Positions 1-12,819 of a stretch of DNA of 64,000 bases are shown piece after piece; within the stretch, counting starts at the first letter, position 1; each line of letters opens with the position of its first letter. Source of the DNA: Pleodorina starrii (taxonomy: Eukaryota; Chlorophyta; Chlorophyceae; Chlamydomonadales; Volvocaceae). A model generated the notes under the pieces. It was not told the DNA's origin. It worked only from the letters and a program-made list of their open reading frames with translations, and ran no database searches. Made by a program: the position numbers and the translations under genes. The DNA is taken from positions 605,001 to 669,000 of the forward strand of contig BRXU01000027.1 in assembly GCA_030267565.1 (NCBI GenBank), given 5' to 3'.

Positions 1-1166
1 ACGGGTCAGCAGGGCACCAACCGCGGCGCCTTGTTGGCGGGCGCTGCGCGGAGTCATCTACGTGAATCCCTTTCATATCAGCCTCAAGAGAACAATATTC
101 GTAACCACATTCGACAATATTGCGTTGCAGTTCCCACCTCTCGCGGTCACCGTCCGCAAATCCATCAGAGCAGCTGCGTCGCGTCATCCCTTCCTCCCCT
201 CCTGCCCGCAAGGCCGTGCCCTGCCTGACCGCCCGGTCCCCAAATCCCTCGCCCGCCCGCCCGCCCGCCCCCCGGGGACGGATTAAGACTGTTACTCCTC
301 CACGCAGCAGCACCTCCACCTCCACCTCCACCTGCGGCGCCCCCCTTTTTCAGTGATTTGTTCAGCAATTAGTCCTTCAAACGCGGCGCAACACCGACAC
401 GGCCGTCAACACACGCGCACCCGCACCCGCGCGCGCACGAGCGGCGGATGCCCTCAACCCAACGGTATCATGAATTGCCTCCAACCCAACCCCACCCAAC
501 CCCACCCAACCCAACCCAACGGAGAGCGCACCAAAATTCTCTAGGACACCCCGGGAGAGCGCACCCACACGCGTCTCCGCCGGCAGCACCCCCGCGTCAT
601 GTGAAGATGGAGCACGCACACCCAGCCACACCCCCCGCGAGCTGACATCGATTTGCCCCCCCCCTCCAATCAAGCTGGACGCGCAGGGGCCCAGCAGGGG
701 GTCCGCCTGCGGCCCTAGCCGGCCTCCCAACGCAACAATCCCAAAACCGTATGCAGGGAGGTGCGGAGACACATACCCCACACACCCCACACACACGCAC
801 AACCACGGACGCCCGCGGGAATAAATAAAACACGCGCGAACGTGCCCACACGTGCGCCCAAAGCGTACACAGAGAGACGCACCTGCGGGCAACACCGCCG
901 TGAGGCCGAATGCGCGGCGGTGCAGGCCATGATCTGCGTTCCCGCACGCGTGCACATGCGCGCGCGGGAAGCCTCCGCCCACCTGACCACCAAACGGGTC
1001 ACCACGTCCCGAGCGGGTTGATGCTGGCGGCGGGGGAGGTGCGGGGGTCCCCCTCGCTCACATGCACATGTTGCGCAAGGCGGCACCAGAACCCCGGTGC
1101 GCGCGGAGCACCTGCTTCGAGCCGAGCCGGCCAAAAAGGACCCTGTCTGGGCGCTTCCAATGCCGC

Positions 1167-1222
1167 GATGGATGGATGGATGGATGGATGGATGGATGGA
1201 TGGATGGATGGATGAATGGATG
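1167..1222. repeat. GGAT tetranucleotide microsatellite
   Basis: About 13 near-perfect units of GATG/GGAT in intergenic DNA, with one variant unit (GAAT) near the right end. Confidence 0.95.
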
Positions 1223-2266
1223 CAACACCAAAAGCCCAACCTCGCCGGCCCTTGCCACGGGCGCCGCTTGTGGGTGTATCCCACCTGCCCAAACATGAAT
1301 GGTAACAACGTAACAACAGTCACAACAAGGCCCCGTGATTCATACACATACACATACACACGGTGCACCGGTGGGTCTCATCGCCGTCGAGTTCACCGGC
1401 CAGGGGCCAGCCAACCCCGCAGCGGATCAGCTCTCGACACCAAACAAACAACCCAGCCGCAGCACCTACCATCTGTCTCGCCGGGTGGGTGGGTTGAGCA
1501 TCTGCCGGACAGCTTTGCCTTGCTCCGTTTCCCCCCCGGGAAGTTCCCCCTTGCTCTTACCATGTGGCCATATTAATATGTAGAATTACGCACCCACATA
1601 CACTCACATACACTCACGTACACTCACTGCAGGTATGGACGTCGTCCTGCTGCCTCCGGCAATGCTGTCTCCGCCAATGCCATCTTTGACCACCCCCCAG
1701 CGCATACGGTAGTCACCGATCCGCCTCCTTTACGTGTACACCGAAACCGAATCGTGTGAAGGGTACCCACCCCGAGGGCGGCCCCCTCCCACTCCCCCGC
1801 CCCCGCCCCGCCGCTCAAGAACCGCAGGCATGCGCGCTATCCAAAACATGCTCCAAACCTAAACCAGGGGCATGCATGCGTGGGTGAGCGCGCGCGCGCG
1901 TGCGTCAACGACCGCAGCATCGATATGTTGAGCAGATGTAACGATCGAATCCTACAACTCTTCGAACCACACTTAGATACGGACTGTGAAACAAATGTGA
2001 CTGCGAAAAAGCGATGTACGGTACCTACCTACCACCACCAACCCCCCATGCGCAGGCACAGGCACAGACACGGACGCAACCTTTGCTGGCGGCACACATG
2101 CTGTAGGGTGTCCCTGTCTTTCAAGCCGACCCGTGGGTCACTGCCGCCACTGTCCATATCGACAAGACACACAACCTTGCGGCCGCCGGCACCGGCCACT
2201 TCAGAATGCATCAAGAGTGTACCCAGATGTACGAACAACGTTACCAAACTAAAAGCCCACGTCCGT

Positions 2267-2271
2267 TTACA
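2267..2271 (-). terminator. Candidate TGTAA polyadenylation signal of the kinase gene
   Basis: The plus strand reads TTACA, so the minus strand reads TGTAA, the usual polyadenylation signal of Chlamydomonas-type algae. It lies about 160 nt past the stop codon of the receptor-like kinase. The match is short and sits beside a CA repeat, so it is only a candidate. Confidence 0.35.
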
Positions 2272-2432
2272 CACACACACACACAGACGCGGCGCGGCGC
2301 GGCACGCTGGGAGCATACCGGCCAAGCCATTAACTACCAACCGCCCAACCGCCGTGGAGCCCGCGGAGCTGCCTACACCTCACTGCCTACACCTCACCGC
2401 CGCCGCCGCCGCCGGTCTGGATGCCGGGTGCA

Positions 2433-5400
2433 TCAGGGTGCCTGTGCCGCCACCTCCGGACTGCTGCCCGCGAGGAGGCGCCCCGCAGTCGGCGGGTTAG
2501 GCACGGGGCGGAGGAGCTCTCGATCGGCCCCTTCGTCGGCCGGGCTGGAGAAGGCCGCACTGGTGGCCGACACGAGCGCCGCGGGGCTCGTGTCGCCTTG
2601 GACGGACGGCGGCGGCGCCGGTGGCGGCTGCGGCAGCGAGGCTTCCGCCGCCGTAAAGGTCACGCCGGGCACGTCGTCGGCGGCCGCGACCGCCTGTGTG
2701 GGGTCGGGAGGCGGGGGCGAGGTTGGGGAGTGCATGTTGGTGGGGAGTGCACGCAAGCATGCCTTAACTCGGGCGGACATTGGGGGCCACGATGAACCGC
2801 TGAATCGATGTCATGTTGTGTCTTGTCATGTCAAGTCGTGTCGTGTCATGTCATGTAATGTGCTGTGTGAAGCGGCCGCACGCACCACCACGTAGGGCGA
2901 AGAGACGACAGCACATCCAGGGCGCTCTCCACTCTACGTGGCGGTGCGGGCGCTGCGCGATGGGGGAACATGCAGGCCGCCGTCTCCGCGAGGTCCCGCG
3001 GCCACGAAACGGCCGCAACGGCAACCGCAGCCGCGCAACCGCGCAATCCGCCCTACACTTCACGACGACGGTGAGAACGGTGACGGCTGCGGCACTGTTC
3101 TACACACCCGCGCCGCACCTCGGCAATCATCTCCAGCATCTTGACCAGTTCCGCCGCCGCGGGTCTCCGCCGCGGCTCCGCCTCGAAGCACTGGCCCAGC
3201 AGGCGGCCCAGTTCCGGCGGGCAGCGCTGCGGCGGTATGGGGGCCAGCGGCAGCCGCTCCCCCAGCAGGGTGACCGAGTAGGCAACCGCCAGCGGGGTGC
3301 AGCCCCACCAGGGAACCAGACCCGTCAGCATCTCCCACACTATCACCGCAAACGAGTAAATGTCCTGAGCGGCGGGGGAGCGGGGGCGGGGGACGGGTTT
3401 GCTTACGCACTGTGCTTTGTTAGGAGGCCGGGCCTTCGGACAAAGAAACCGCTGCGGCGCTGCGGTGTGAGTGTATGTGTATGTATGTGTGTGTATGTGT
3501 ATGTGTGTGTTACGGTGCTGCCGCCACCCCGCCCCCCAAACGTTCCTCCCCTCGAGCCCCTCACCGCCTGGTGTGTGATCTTGAGATTCTCTGTGTCGAA
3601 GCATTCTGGAGGAGGGAGGGACGAAGGGAGGAAGGGAGGGGGTGTGGGAGCGGCGGTGGGACATGACAGGACAGAGGTTGGCCGGAGCAAGGCGCGTGGC
3701 CAGGCGGCGGACGGCAAGCGGACGCCCGGCGCCACTTCCATGAGGCGGCACGTTGGGCGCTGCACTGCACTACACTGTCGTGCGGAGCGCAGCGCATCAC
3801 AGCACAGCACAGAGCAGCACATCACAGCACCGCACGTCAGATCATGTCCAGGACGGCTCCAAGTGCGCACGTGTCGGGACCCAGCTGGACTGGACAAGGC
3901 CCCCCCGCGCGAGCAATGGATCATCTTCGCTGCAAGTCACGGCCGCTGGGCGCCCGGCCGCCGCCCCATCTTCCACCACCACTTCTTCTTACCTCCACCA
4001 CCACCACCACCACCACCACCACCACCACCACCACCACCACCACAAGAGCACCGGCCCCAGCCCCAACAGAATCAACACCACCACGCGTGCTGGGACCCAG
4101 CCGACGCCCCGTCACTCACTCAGTCGCACACACCCCCCCCACTCTCCCTCTCCCACACACTCCCACACTCACCCGGCGCCATGTAGGCGGGCTGGGGCCA
4201 CAGAGGCGCGGCGTGGTGCGGTGCGGAGCGGAGCGCAGCGAAGGCACGGAGGCCCGACGAGGCCCGGGCCGACCGATGTGCGCCGCAGTAGTGGGACGGG
4301 CGGCGGGCCATCACAACACGGAATGGATCCGGAGGGACGAGGAGGGGTTGGAGGGGGTTTGAGGGGAAGGGTGGGGCATCATCCGTCCGTCCATTCAGCC
4401 ATCCACAAGGGGAACGGGGGAAGGCAGGCGGGGGACAGGGCGAGCGCGCAGGGCGGCAAGCACCCCGCGTCCAATCCCCTCCCCAACACGCGGTGGGTAC
4501 TGTTTGCCCTCCCTCCTCCGCACACGCGCGTGCGCAACCGCCGCCGAGGCCTCCTCCCTCGCACAAGCGCTGCGCGTCACGATGCTACCCACGACCCTTC
4601 CCTTTGCCTTTTCGGCACCTCCGACCTGGTCCGTCAGCCACCGTGTGCCGACCAGCTTCGCCAGCGGCCCGCAAGGTCTTACCCTTCCTCTCGCGCACCA
4701 CCCCACCCCATTGCCGTCCCTCCAGCGCTGCTCACGCCCTGCCGCCCCCCGCCCTGCTGCCTCTCATCCCGGCTGCGCCCTCCCCCGCGCTCTGCACCAC
4801 TCGCTCCCTCCTTGGCCTCGCCTCGCTCGCTGGCTGACTCACCGTGCCCGCCTCCGGGTGCCTGGTGGGCAGCACCGTGTTCCGCAATCTCGACAACCCG
4901 AAGTCCTGCAAGCCGCCAGAGAGCAGCACCGGCAACAGGAGTTGAAAAGGGGTGAAGAAGGGGTTCGGATGGGGTTTGGAAGGTAGGGGCTGGAGGCATG
5001 GGCGAACGGAACGGAGGATAGCAGGGCAGAGGGTTGAAGGAGTGGAGGTGGGGGATACCGATGGGTGGCTGGGCGGGCCGATGAAGCCACACCGGAAAGA
5101 GACGCGGAGGAGGCGGCATGCGGGAGGCAGACGAGACGAGACGAGACCCGGAAGGGCGACCCCCGCGCCCATCCCAACCCGCGCCACCCGCCCTACCGAT
5201 ATCTTGGCGACAGGCACCGGGCCCGAGATGTTGACCAACACATTGGCCGGCTTGAGGTCTGTGGGGCACAGTGTGAAATGGCGGGTCCGCGCCGCCACCG
5301 CAGCCGCCACCGCAGCAGCAGCAGCAGCCGTGCGCGCGGAGGGACAAGGGACAAAACGACGAGAGTCAGTCAGGGGATGCGGCCGAGCGCCAAAGCTTTC

Positions 5401-8400
5401 GCGCGCGCGCGTGTGTGATGTGCGGCAGTCAGCCAAGAGCTTCGCTGGGCTGCAGCGCTCAGCGGCGCCGCGCCGACCCCAACGCTGACAGCCCGACGAC
5501 GACGACGACGACGTGGGTGCGCAGCTCAAGGGTTGCGCTACGGTACGCTACGGGACCCCGCCGGGACATGGGAGATGGACGAGGGGCCAGGCTCTGCCGC
5601 CCTCCCGCCGCGTGTCCGCGTCTGCTGCGCACATCGCCCCGTCCACATCGCCCCGTGCTCTCGCCCCCCACGCGCCACACCTCACCCACCCCCCCACCCC
5701 CCGCAAGAGCTCACCTCGGTGCACGATGGTGGGGTGCAAGTACTCCAGTCCCCGAACCACATCGATGGCGATCCGCAGCACCTGCGCGGACAAAGCACCC
5801 AACAGATCAACAGCAAGGCCAGCAACAACAAGTCGAAACAAGTCCAGGGCGGGCGCGCACGCGCACACACTCAAGCACCAGTGCAGGCCCTGGCGCAGCG
5901 CGGCCCGACGAGCAGCGCGAAACGGGGCCAGATAGAGGCTCAAACCCCGCAACGGTGCCGCAGCTGATGCCCAAATCCTCACCACCCACACATCTACCTA
6001 GTACCTACCCACCCACCCGCGCGCGTACCCACACATCCACCCACCATGCTCGTGGGCAGCAGCGGCGCCTGCCTCCCGACCCCGCTGGCTGCCCCGCTCC
6101 CCCCGCCTCCACTCCCGTGCAGCAGCTTGTCCAGACTGCTCTCCATCAGCTCCATCACCAGACACGGCTGCGGGGGGCCCAGGCAGGCCGCCAGCAGGCG
6201 CACCACATTGGGGTGGCAGCACCGCCCCAGCACCTCAACCTCTTGAGCAAACGTCCGCAGCGCGCGAGCACCGGCTGCGCAATCCAGCGCCTTGCCGCCC
6301 TGCCGCTGCTCCCCCTGCTGCTGCTGCTGGTGCTGCTGCTTCAGTACCTCGTCCCCCACCTCAGCCCAGCGCTCCGACCTGCTCCCCGGGCTGCTGCCAC
6401 CGCCGCCGCCGCCGCCACCGCCGCCATCGCCGCCGCCTGCGGCGGCGGCGTCATCGCCACCGTCCTCACACGGGTCTCCTTTCCTGTCGCCGGCAGCTGC
6501 GGCGACCGGCGGCGGCTCCGAAACCGTGTCGACGGGCAGCAGCTTGACGGCGACGCGCTGGCCGCCGTACATGCCCTCCTGCACGCGCCCAAAGGAGCCC
6601 TTGCCGATCAGCGTGGGCAGCAGTGTCACCTCGCTGCCGCACGTCACCCCCAGCGCCAGGTCGGGCCGCGGCGGCGTCAGCGGAGTCACCACCACGTGCA
6701 GGTCCAGGGTGCAGACGCCTGGAGACCAGGAGGGAGGGAGGGAGGGAGGGAGGCGGGGGATCGGCTATGAAAGGCCGAAGAGGCAAAGGGGCCGGCAGCG
6801 GAGGAAGAGCAGGAGCAGCAGGGGGAGCAGCAGATCGGCGTCATCGACAGACGCATTGGGAGTTTGGGACTGCCTCGCTCGGCGCGGCGCGGGGCGGGGC
6901 GCCGGGCAGTACCCCCGCCACGCAGCAACCACCCTGCACCCTCCCTCCACACATACACACACACAGCCCCTCCCTTCATCCTCCCTCCCAGGAGCTCCAT
7001 CTCACAGCCCTTGGTGAGTCGCCGCGCCGCGCACCCTTGCCGGCACCCACTACCCCGCCACGAGCTGGCGCGCGGCCCCACAGCGCCGCAAGCGCCGCTC
7101 CCACCCCTGATCCGCGGCGAAATCGCACGCCTCCACCACCACCACCACCACCGCCCCAAGCCCGTCGACCCACGGCCGTCAGCACCGGCCTGGCATGCCC
7201 AACACATGCACGTGCTTCTCGGGGGAGGGCGGCCTTACGCCCTTACCCGACTCGTACTTGAGGCCGGACATGGCCGCCCTGCTCGCCGTGTCCTCATCGG
7301 TGGCCTCATCCAACAGCTCAGGAGTCTGAGGATCAGGTTGCTCCTTCCGCAGCAGACCCAGGTCCACGTCCGGGTTCGGGTCGGCCGCCCCGGTCCCCCG
7401 CGTGAGTCTTCTGGCGGTGGCGGAGGAGCGGCAGAGGAACGGCAGAGGACAGGCAGGCGGTGGGGCTGGTCCACGGATAGGCAGTGGGGAGGCTTAGTTT
7501 TCCGGGCGCGCTGCGTCCCTGGTGCTGGATGGGGGTGTGGGGGTGGGGCTGAGGCTTAGCTACGTCGCCCCTCCGCCTCCACGCGCCCCTCGCCACCAAT
7601 GAGAATGCACACATACACGCATGCTGCGCTTCAAGCTGCTCACCCGCCCCCCAACTCCGTCTCGCTCAGGCTCCCCCGGCTGGGCTCGGAGGCCGCCCCC
7701 CGCTGCCGCCGCCGCCAGCTCAGCGCCATCATGACGGCAGTCGCCGCGAGGGCCAGGGTGACAGCGCCTGCGTCGGTGGGTGCGGCGCGGCAGGGGTTGA
7801 CGGGTCAGGGCAGGCAGGCAGGGCGCAGCTGGCTGGGAGACCTGCCCAGGACAGCTGGGCCTAGCCGAGCTGGAGTGGACGGAGCAGGTCTGTTAACATA
7901 AAGGCTCCGAGCGTCAGAGGGGGGGCCACCGTGCGGGCGGGGTGAGGGGTGAGGGTGAGGGGTGAGGATAACGGACCGACCGCAGCAACCGACGGGGGCG
8001 ACCCAGGCTGACGGAGTGCGGGCAGGGCAGCAGGCAAGAGGCAAGACCCACCCCTCCCCCGCACCATTGCGGTACCCTCACCATTGCCACCCGCACCCTC
8101 CCCCCGTCTTCCTCGATGAAGGTCATCCCGCCATCGAGGAAGGGCCGCACACCGCATACCGAGCCTTTCCCGCCCTCGCCAACCCCCCCCCCCCCCGGCC
8201 CCGCCCTCTCCTCACCGCCCAGGCCGCCCGCCAGCGCCGGCACCAGCACGGCCCCCCTGGAGCGCCCCGCCGGCCCCGCGGGTGGCGCCGGCGCCTCCCT
8301 CTCCTCCGCCAGCACCTTGTAGAGGCAGCCCACCGGCCCCAGCTCCAGCACACAGCTCTCCGCCAGGATGCCGCTGCAGGCGTACATGGTGTTCACCTGA

Positions 8401-8772
8401 CAGCGTGACAGCGGGACAGGCGAATTGCATGGCATTGCATGGAAATGCATGGCATTGCATGGCATCTTGGCATTGTGGTGTTGTGGCGTTGCGTTGCACA
8501 AGCGGGTCGGCGGCCGCACACGGGTTACAGTAGCAGGCGGGGCTCGATCCGCGAGGCGCCGCAGCGGCACCGCAGCTGGTGGTCCGAAACGACCGCCCGT
8601 GAGAGCAGGGGTGCCGCAGGCGCGGATGCGCAGCAACCCCCGGGCCCCAGGGCCCCAGGGTCCACAGCCCAGGGATGTGCTCGCGGCCCTGGCTGGAACG
8701 GCCGCCGGCCCGTCCGCGAGGGCTGTGGGTGTGCGGCACGGCATATCGGGCGCCGCCACCATCGCCGTCGCC

Positions 8773-8805
<33 letters not shown>

Positions 8806-11255
8806 CGTTTCGGCACATGGGTACACGGGACATGGTACATGCATGCGCGCTGCAAAGCTTGCCAGCACGTTAAGGCAGGGGCAGCCCCAGGGCCCCGGGC
8901 GCAGCTGCCCGCCCAATTCCGGGCCGTCACCCCAGGACGAGGACGAGGACGAGGAAGGAACAGCAGAAAATAAGGATGTGCGCGCCGCCCCTTGCGCGCG
9001 CCAGCATGTACGACATGTAACGTGCCGTACAGAGACGCGGGCGGTGCCGTACCAGCCACAGGGTGTAGTTGTTGGGGAAGGGCACGTAGCGCTGGTCAAT
9101 GTCGGCGCCCGTCAACCCAAAGTCGCTGTACAGCCCCGCGGAGGGCCAGCAGCGCTGCCACAGCGGCGCGGCCGTGTCGTTAGTGCAGCCGGTCTGCGGT
9201 ATTCGCAGCGTCACGTTCTGGACGCCGGGGAGGCTGCTGGGCCGCGTGAAGAGCTTAATGTTCTGGGCCTGTGGAGTGAAGACAGCGAAAGAAGGACCCG
9301 GTGGGAGGGAAAGAGGCAGGCAAGGACAGGCCGAGGGGAGGCTCGCCAAAATGGCCCAATGCGCGGGGGCTGCCGGGCCCGGGAAGCGGGTCCGCGGGGG
9401 TTTAGGAAGGGGGTACAGCAGGACACCGGAGCGGGCCCCATCCGCACCACCACCACCACCACCATGACTTCGGCTTATGCCCCCCCCCCCTCATCGTTTA
9501 CGCCCCCACCGCCCACAGCTCCTCCCCTTCCGTATCATCAGTCAGTCCGGATCCCGACATCCTCCGGGTGCGCCCCGCCCCGCCGCGGCGCGGTGCGCAG
9601 TGCGGCGGGTTGCCATCTGCCTAGCCCCTGTGGGCCCCCTTGTGCGGCACCGCTCCACACTCCCCCGCCCGGCACTCCGCCCCGCCCCGCCCCGCCCCGG
9701 CAGCTGGGCCCGCACCTGCAGGATGGGCGGATAGCACCAGCGCAGCACCACGAGACAATTCTCCACGAACACGCGCGCGGGCGGCGCATAGTCGTGCTGC
9801 AGTAAGGTGGGCACGAGCACGTCCAGGCCTGCGGGCAGGGCGAGGCGAGGCAGGGCGGGGATAGGGGCGCAGCGGCTCAGCTCAGCTCAGCGGGAGCAAG
9901 CGCCGCTGCCGTTGAGGCCTGCCGCGGCTGCAGCAGCAAGCAGCAGCATGCAGCAGGCGCATCAGCGCTAGAGGCAGTAGCAGCGGCAATAGCGGCAAAC
10001 GCGGCAGTACCAGTAGCACCCGAGACGGCCCCAGCAGAGGCAGCAGCATTACCGGTAACCGGCGCTGTTCTGAGACCCTGGAAGCCGGGGGCAAATGGGC
10101 TCTCAAGGGCCGGGGGCGGCCGCAGCTGTTACAAAGCTGCTGCTGCTGCTCCGCCGAGATCTTTTCGCCGCGGCCCGTCGCGCAGCTCTCGCGCACCGGA
10201 TGGCAAGAAAGGCTGGCTAGGGACGGCGGGGGGCGCCGAAAGGTTGGGAGAGCTGCCAGCAGCCACCGCCGCATGCTCCGATGATGCGGACACGTGGTTT
10301 CGGAGGTCAACAGCGGCCCCACCAGCTCACCTGGGCTCGCGGAGAGGCTCCCAGTCCGGAAGCGCACCAAAGCCAAGTTTCGCAACGTCAGGGTTACGCC
10401 GGGACCCAGGCGCAGCTGTGGGGCCGTCCGAGTGGGGTTTGAGAGAGGGGTTTGGGGGAAGTGATGGCGTCAGGGCCATTCAACAGGAGCTGTCGAGCTA
10501 GCGGCCGCAGCGAGCAGCCCCGTGTCGGCGACCGAGGCAGCGGCAACAGCAGCGGCATGCGCGTGTCGAGGAGAGCGTCGCGTTGGCAGCAACAGGGGGG
10601 AGCTGCACTCGCGGCCGGGCAGAAACAAGGTACGCGACAAGAAAGAGCAGGAACCAACCGTCGCCACGAAACACGCTGGTTGCCACATGTGTTTGTATGA
10701 AGGAGTGTGTCGTCCCGTGCCGGCGTGCGCAGCAGAGTCACGGGACACCCGACGCGGTCGGGCAGTTGGCCACCATTCCACGAATAAACAGGGCATGATT
10801 GCACCCCTATCAAAAGCCGTATCGCGTAATAGGCGTTTAAACCATAATCGCGGGGAATTCATGATCGGCTCGGCTAACAGACGTGACTAACAGCTTAATG
10901 CGCGCCGGTTTCCTCGTTCGCACAAACGAGATGTGAACACCTAAAGCAAGCTCACCCTCCGCTTGACGTAATTAAAATCCAGCACGGCGTGGCTGAGCGC
11001 ACCCGCTGAGTTGTTGTACCCCTCAATGGTGACGTTCCTATCAATGCTCATAATATTTAGCTCCATTAAGAAATCGCTGGCACTTAGCAGGATGTCATTT
11101 TTTAATATCACGTCCGTTGTGACTGCATCACCAAGCGCTGTCACGAGCTGTGCCCCTGTTGTCACCGTACGTATCACGCTAGAGGGTGTAGAGGCTAGGG
11201 AAAAACATCCATGCGCCAGAAAAAGCAGTGCTGCGACAAAACCGAAGACGTTCAT
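2433..11255 (-). CDS. Receptor-like TKL protein kinase, single-pass membrane protein
   Basis: Predicted 871 aa in 15 exons with all phases closing: 11255-10956, 10415-10331, 9828-9716, 9268-9053, 8396-8216, 7767-7644, 7410-7247, 6718-6045, 5781-5715, 5258-5197, 4905-4843, 4191-4173, 3605-3565, 3364-3119, 2693-2433. It starts with a signal peptide (MNVFGFVAALLFLAHG). A beta-helix-like extracellular part of about 290 aa has N-glycosylation sites. One transmembrane helix follows (about 292-314), then an Arg-rich stop-transfer stretch. The kinase domain keeps GKGSFG (about 433), VAVK (Lys about 453), HRDLKPAN, DFG, APE and DIYSFAVIVWEML, so it should be active. A Gly/Gln-rich insert of about 95 aa separates VAVK from helix C. 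The last 86 residues are a Pro/Ala/Ser-rich tail. By family it should phosphorylate Ser/Thr (or Tyr) after sensing an extracellular cue; the ligand is unknown. If the last splice is not used, the protein would end near 3053. Confidence 0.85.
2805..2866. repeat. Degenerate TGTCA/TCATG repeat
   Basis: Imperfect pentamer repeats (TCATG, TGTCG, TGTCA) inside the last intron of the kinase gene. No coding potential is visible. Confidence 0.7.
3995..4043. repeat. CCA trinucleotide microsatellite
   Basis: About 16 CCA units in the kinase intron between the exons at 4191-4173 and 3605-3565. On the gene strand this is a TGG repeat. Confidence 0.95.
8424..8470. repeat. Short direct repeats of TTGCATGGCA
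   Basis: Four to five imperfect direct copies of a roughly 10-nt unit (TTGCATGGCA) just upstream of the exon that starts at 8396 on the minus strand, inside the preceding intron. Probably replication slippage. Confidence 0.7.
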
Positions 11256-12819
11256 TTCTGGCAGCCGGGCATTTCCTCGACTACTGCATGGCTGTAAATA
11301 GCGTACTGTTTGAAATCCAAAGCTTAAGGAGTCGAAAGAGGTGTCGCAAAAAGCAGTATCGTGCCGTACCAGGTCCCAGACACTCAAGGGCTTAGTAAGT
11401 ACAGCATCGTAAGTTCTTGGTCGTGCATGTGTGACAGCCTTCGACCCACTCAGTTCGCCGATCACGGCAATCTACCATATTCCATAATATGCTGTGTCTA
11501 TTGTGTCTGTTCGGAGAACAAACTTCCTTGCCCGATGGTATGCGCGGGGCCGACAGTGGTCGTTCGGTACGGTTCGATCGGGTGCTTTCAGCAGCGGTAC
11601 ACACCGTCGGGCAGGAGCTTTGTTTTCAAAAAAGCCAAAGTTCCGTGTAGCAGCTTTGGGCATGTGCCGCGTCACGTGTGAAAGGATAAGGGATAGCACG
11701 ATGATGAACGTGTCATGTGAGTTTTGTTTTGACAGTTGGAATCTGTCCCCATCTACACCGCACCTCCCAACCAAAACACGACGCAATTCGCCGTTTTGAC
11801 GAGTTGTTGCCAAACATGGACTTGCCCCGAAGTGTGCGCCAAAAAATCAGTTGGCCCGAGCCAAGTTGGCGCCACGTAACACTTACCTACTAAGACCGTT
11901 CTGGCCTGCTTTCTGTCGTGGTTGCGGAATGCTGACCGCCGCGGTTTCCCTGTGGCCAGAGTAGACGACGAGAGCTCTGCAGCTCTCTCCTCAGTCCCCG
12001 TAGAAGTCTGATACTGTTGGGTGCTGCAGCGTTCGACGGCCACCCTCACCCCAGCCTTGCTTTGATGCTTCCCTTGTCTCCACAGATCCACGCCCATTAT
12101 TTTCGTGCGAGCTGAGGTCGCGCTACCAGTGAGGCCCCCACATCATATGGCCGTGTTCGTTGGTAAACGGCAAAAACGTAGTCGAGCGGGATGGCGCCTC
12201 CGCGCTGCACTTCATAACTACCCGAACCTCTTTGTCACCACTGCATATTGCCAACGTCTCAACGCCCGCGATCTCTTGAGAACAAAACACATTGCCTCCC
12301 CCCCCCCATCCAGAATCATACAACAGGCAAGAAATCCTGTTGGGACATCTCCACGGGAGCCCCGCACCTACACCCCAGCACCATCCCAAATAAGTCACAT
12401 CCATTGCCAGGGCAAACGTACGTCAGTAAACACACCAAGCCAAAAAAACGGCCGCCGGTATCGTTTGTAACCGGCGAGTGCAACCGCACAACACACCGCA
12501 GGACCCGAACGCGCCCCTCCCCACCTCCCCACGGGGACCCCAACGGCTCGGCGATGCCATCCAGCCTTGCCTGCGCCCGCTTTGCGCGGAAATGGGCAGT
12601 CCCCGCCACGAGCCTGATCGGGTGCGCCTCCGGTGTATTACGAATGGCGCCGGATGAAATCAATCCGGCAACAACGTATCATAAGGCGGATTCGAAAGCA
12701 TGCAAAGCCGGAGCGCCGCACCAACGCTCCGAGAGGACGGCCGCCAGCCTCACGCCGGCGCTGCAACCACCTGTGCAAGCTGACCGGCCGTTAAGTAGGC
12801 CTGTGAGGTTTTAGCCGGC
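11256..12819. other. Intergenic: kinase promoter side and 3' side of the AVEN-like gene
   Basis: Less GC-rich than the surrounding exons, with no frame that I can connect to a known family. It should contain the promoter and 5' UTR of the minus-strand kinase (start at 11255) and the 3' UTR of the minus-strand AVEN-like gene (stop at 12820). I found no clear TGTAA signal on the minus strand here. Confidence 0.5.

Larger units (their letters stand above)
1..2432. other. Intergenic region without a supportable gene
   Basis: I see no exon chain with conserved protein content here. The region holds low-complexity tracts (CCCAACCCCA-type at 484-522, GGAT at 1167-1222, CATACA at about 1340-1362, CACATACACT at about 1590-1628, CA at 2270-2285) and a sequence at about 1489-1565 that resembles part of 44865-44945. 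The right end should contain the 3' UTR of the minus-strand kinase gene that stops at 2433. Open frames here overlap on both strands and have repeat-derived composition. Confidence 0.6.
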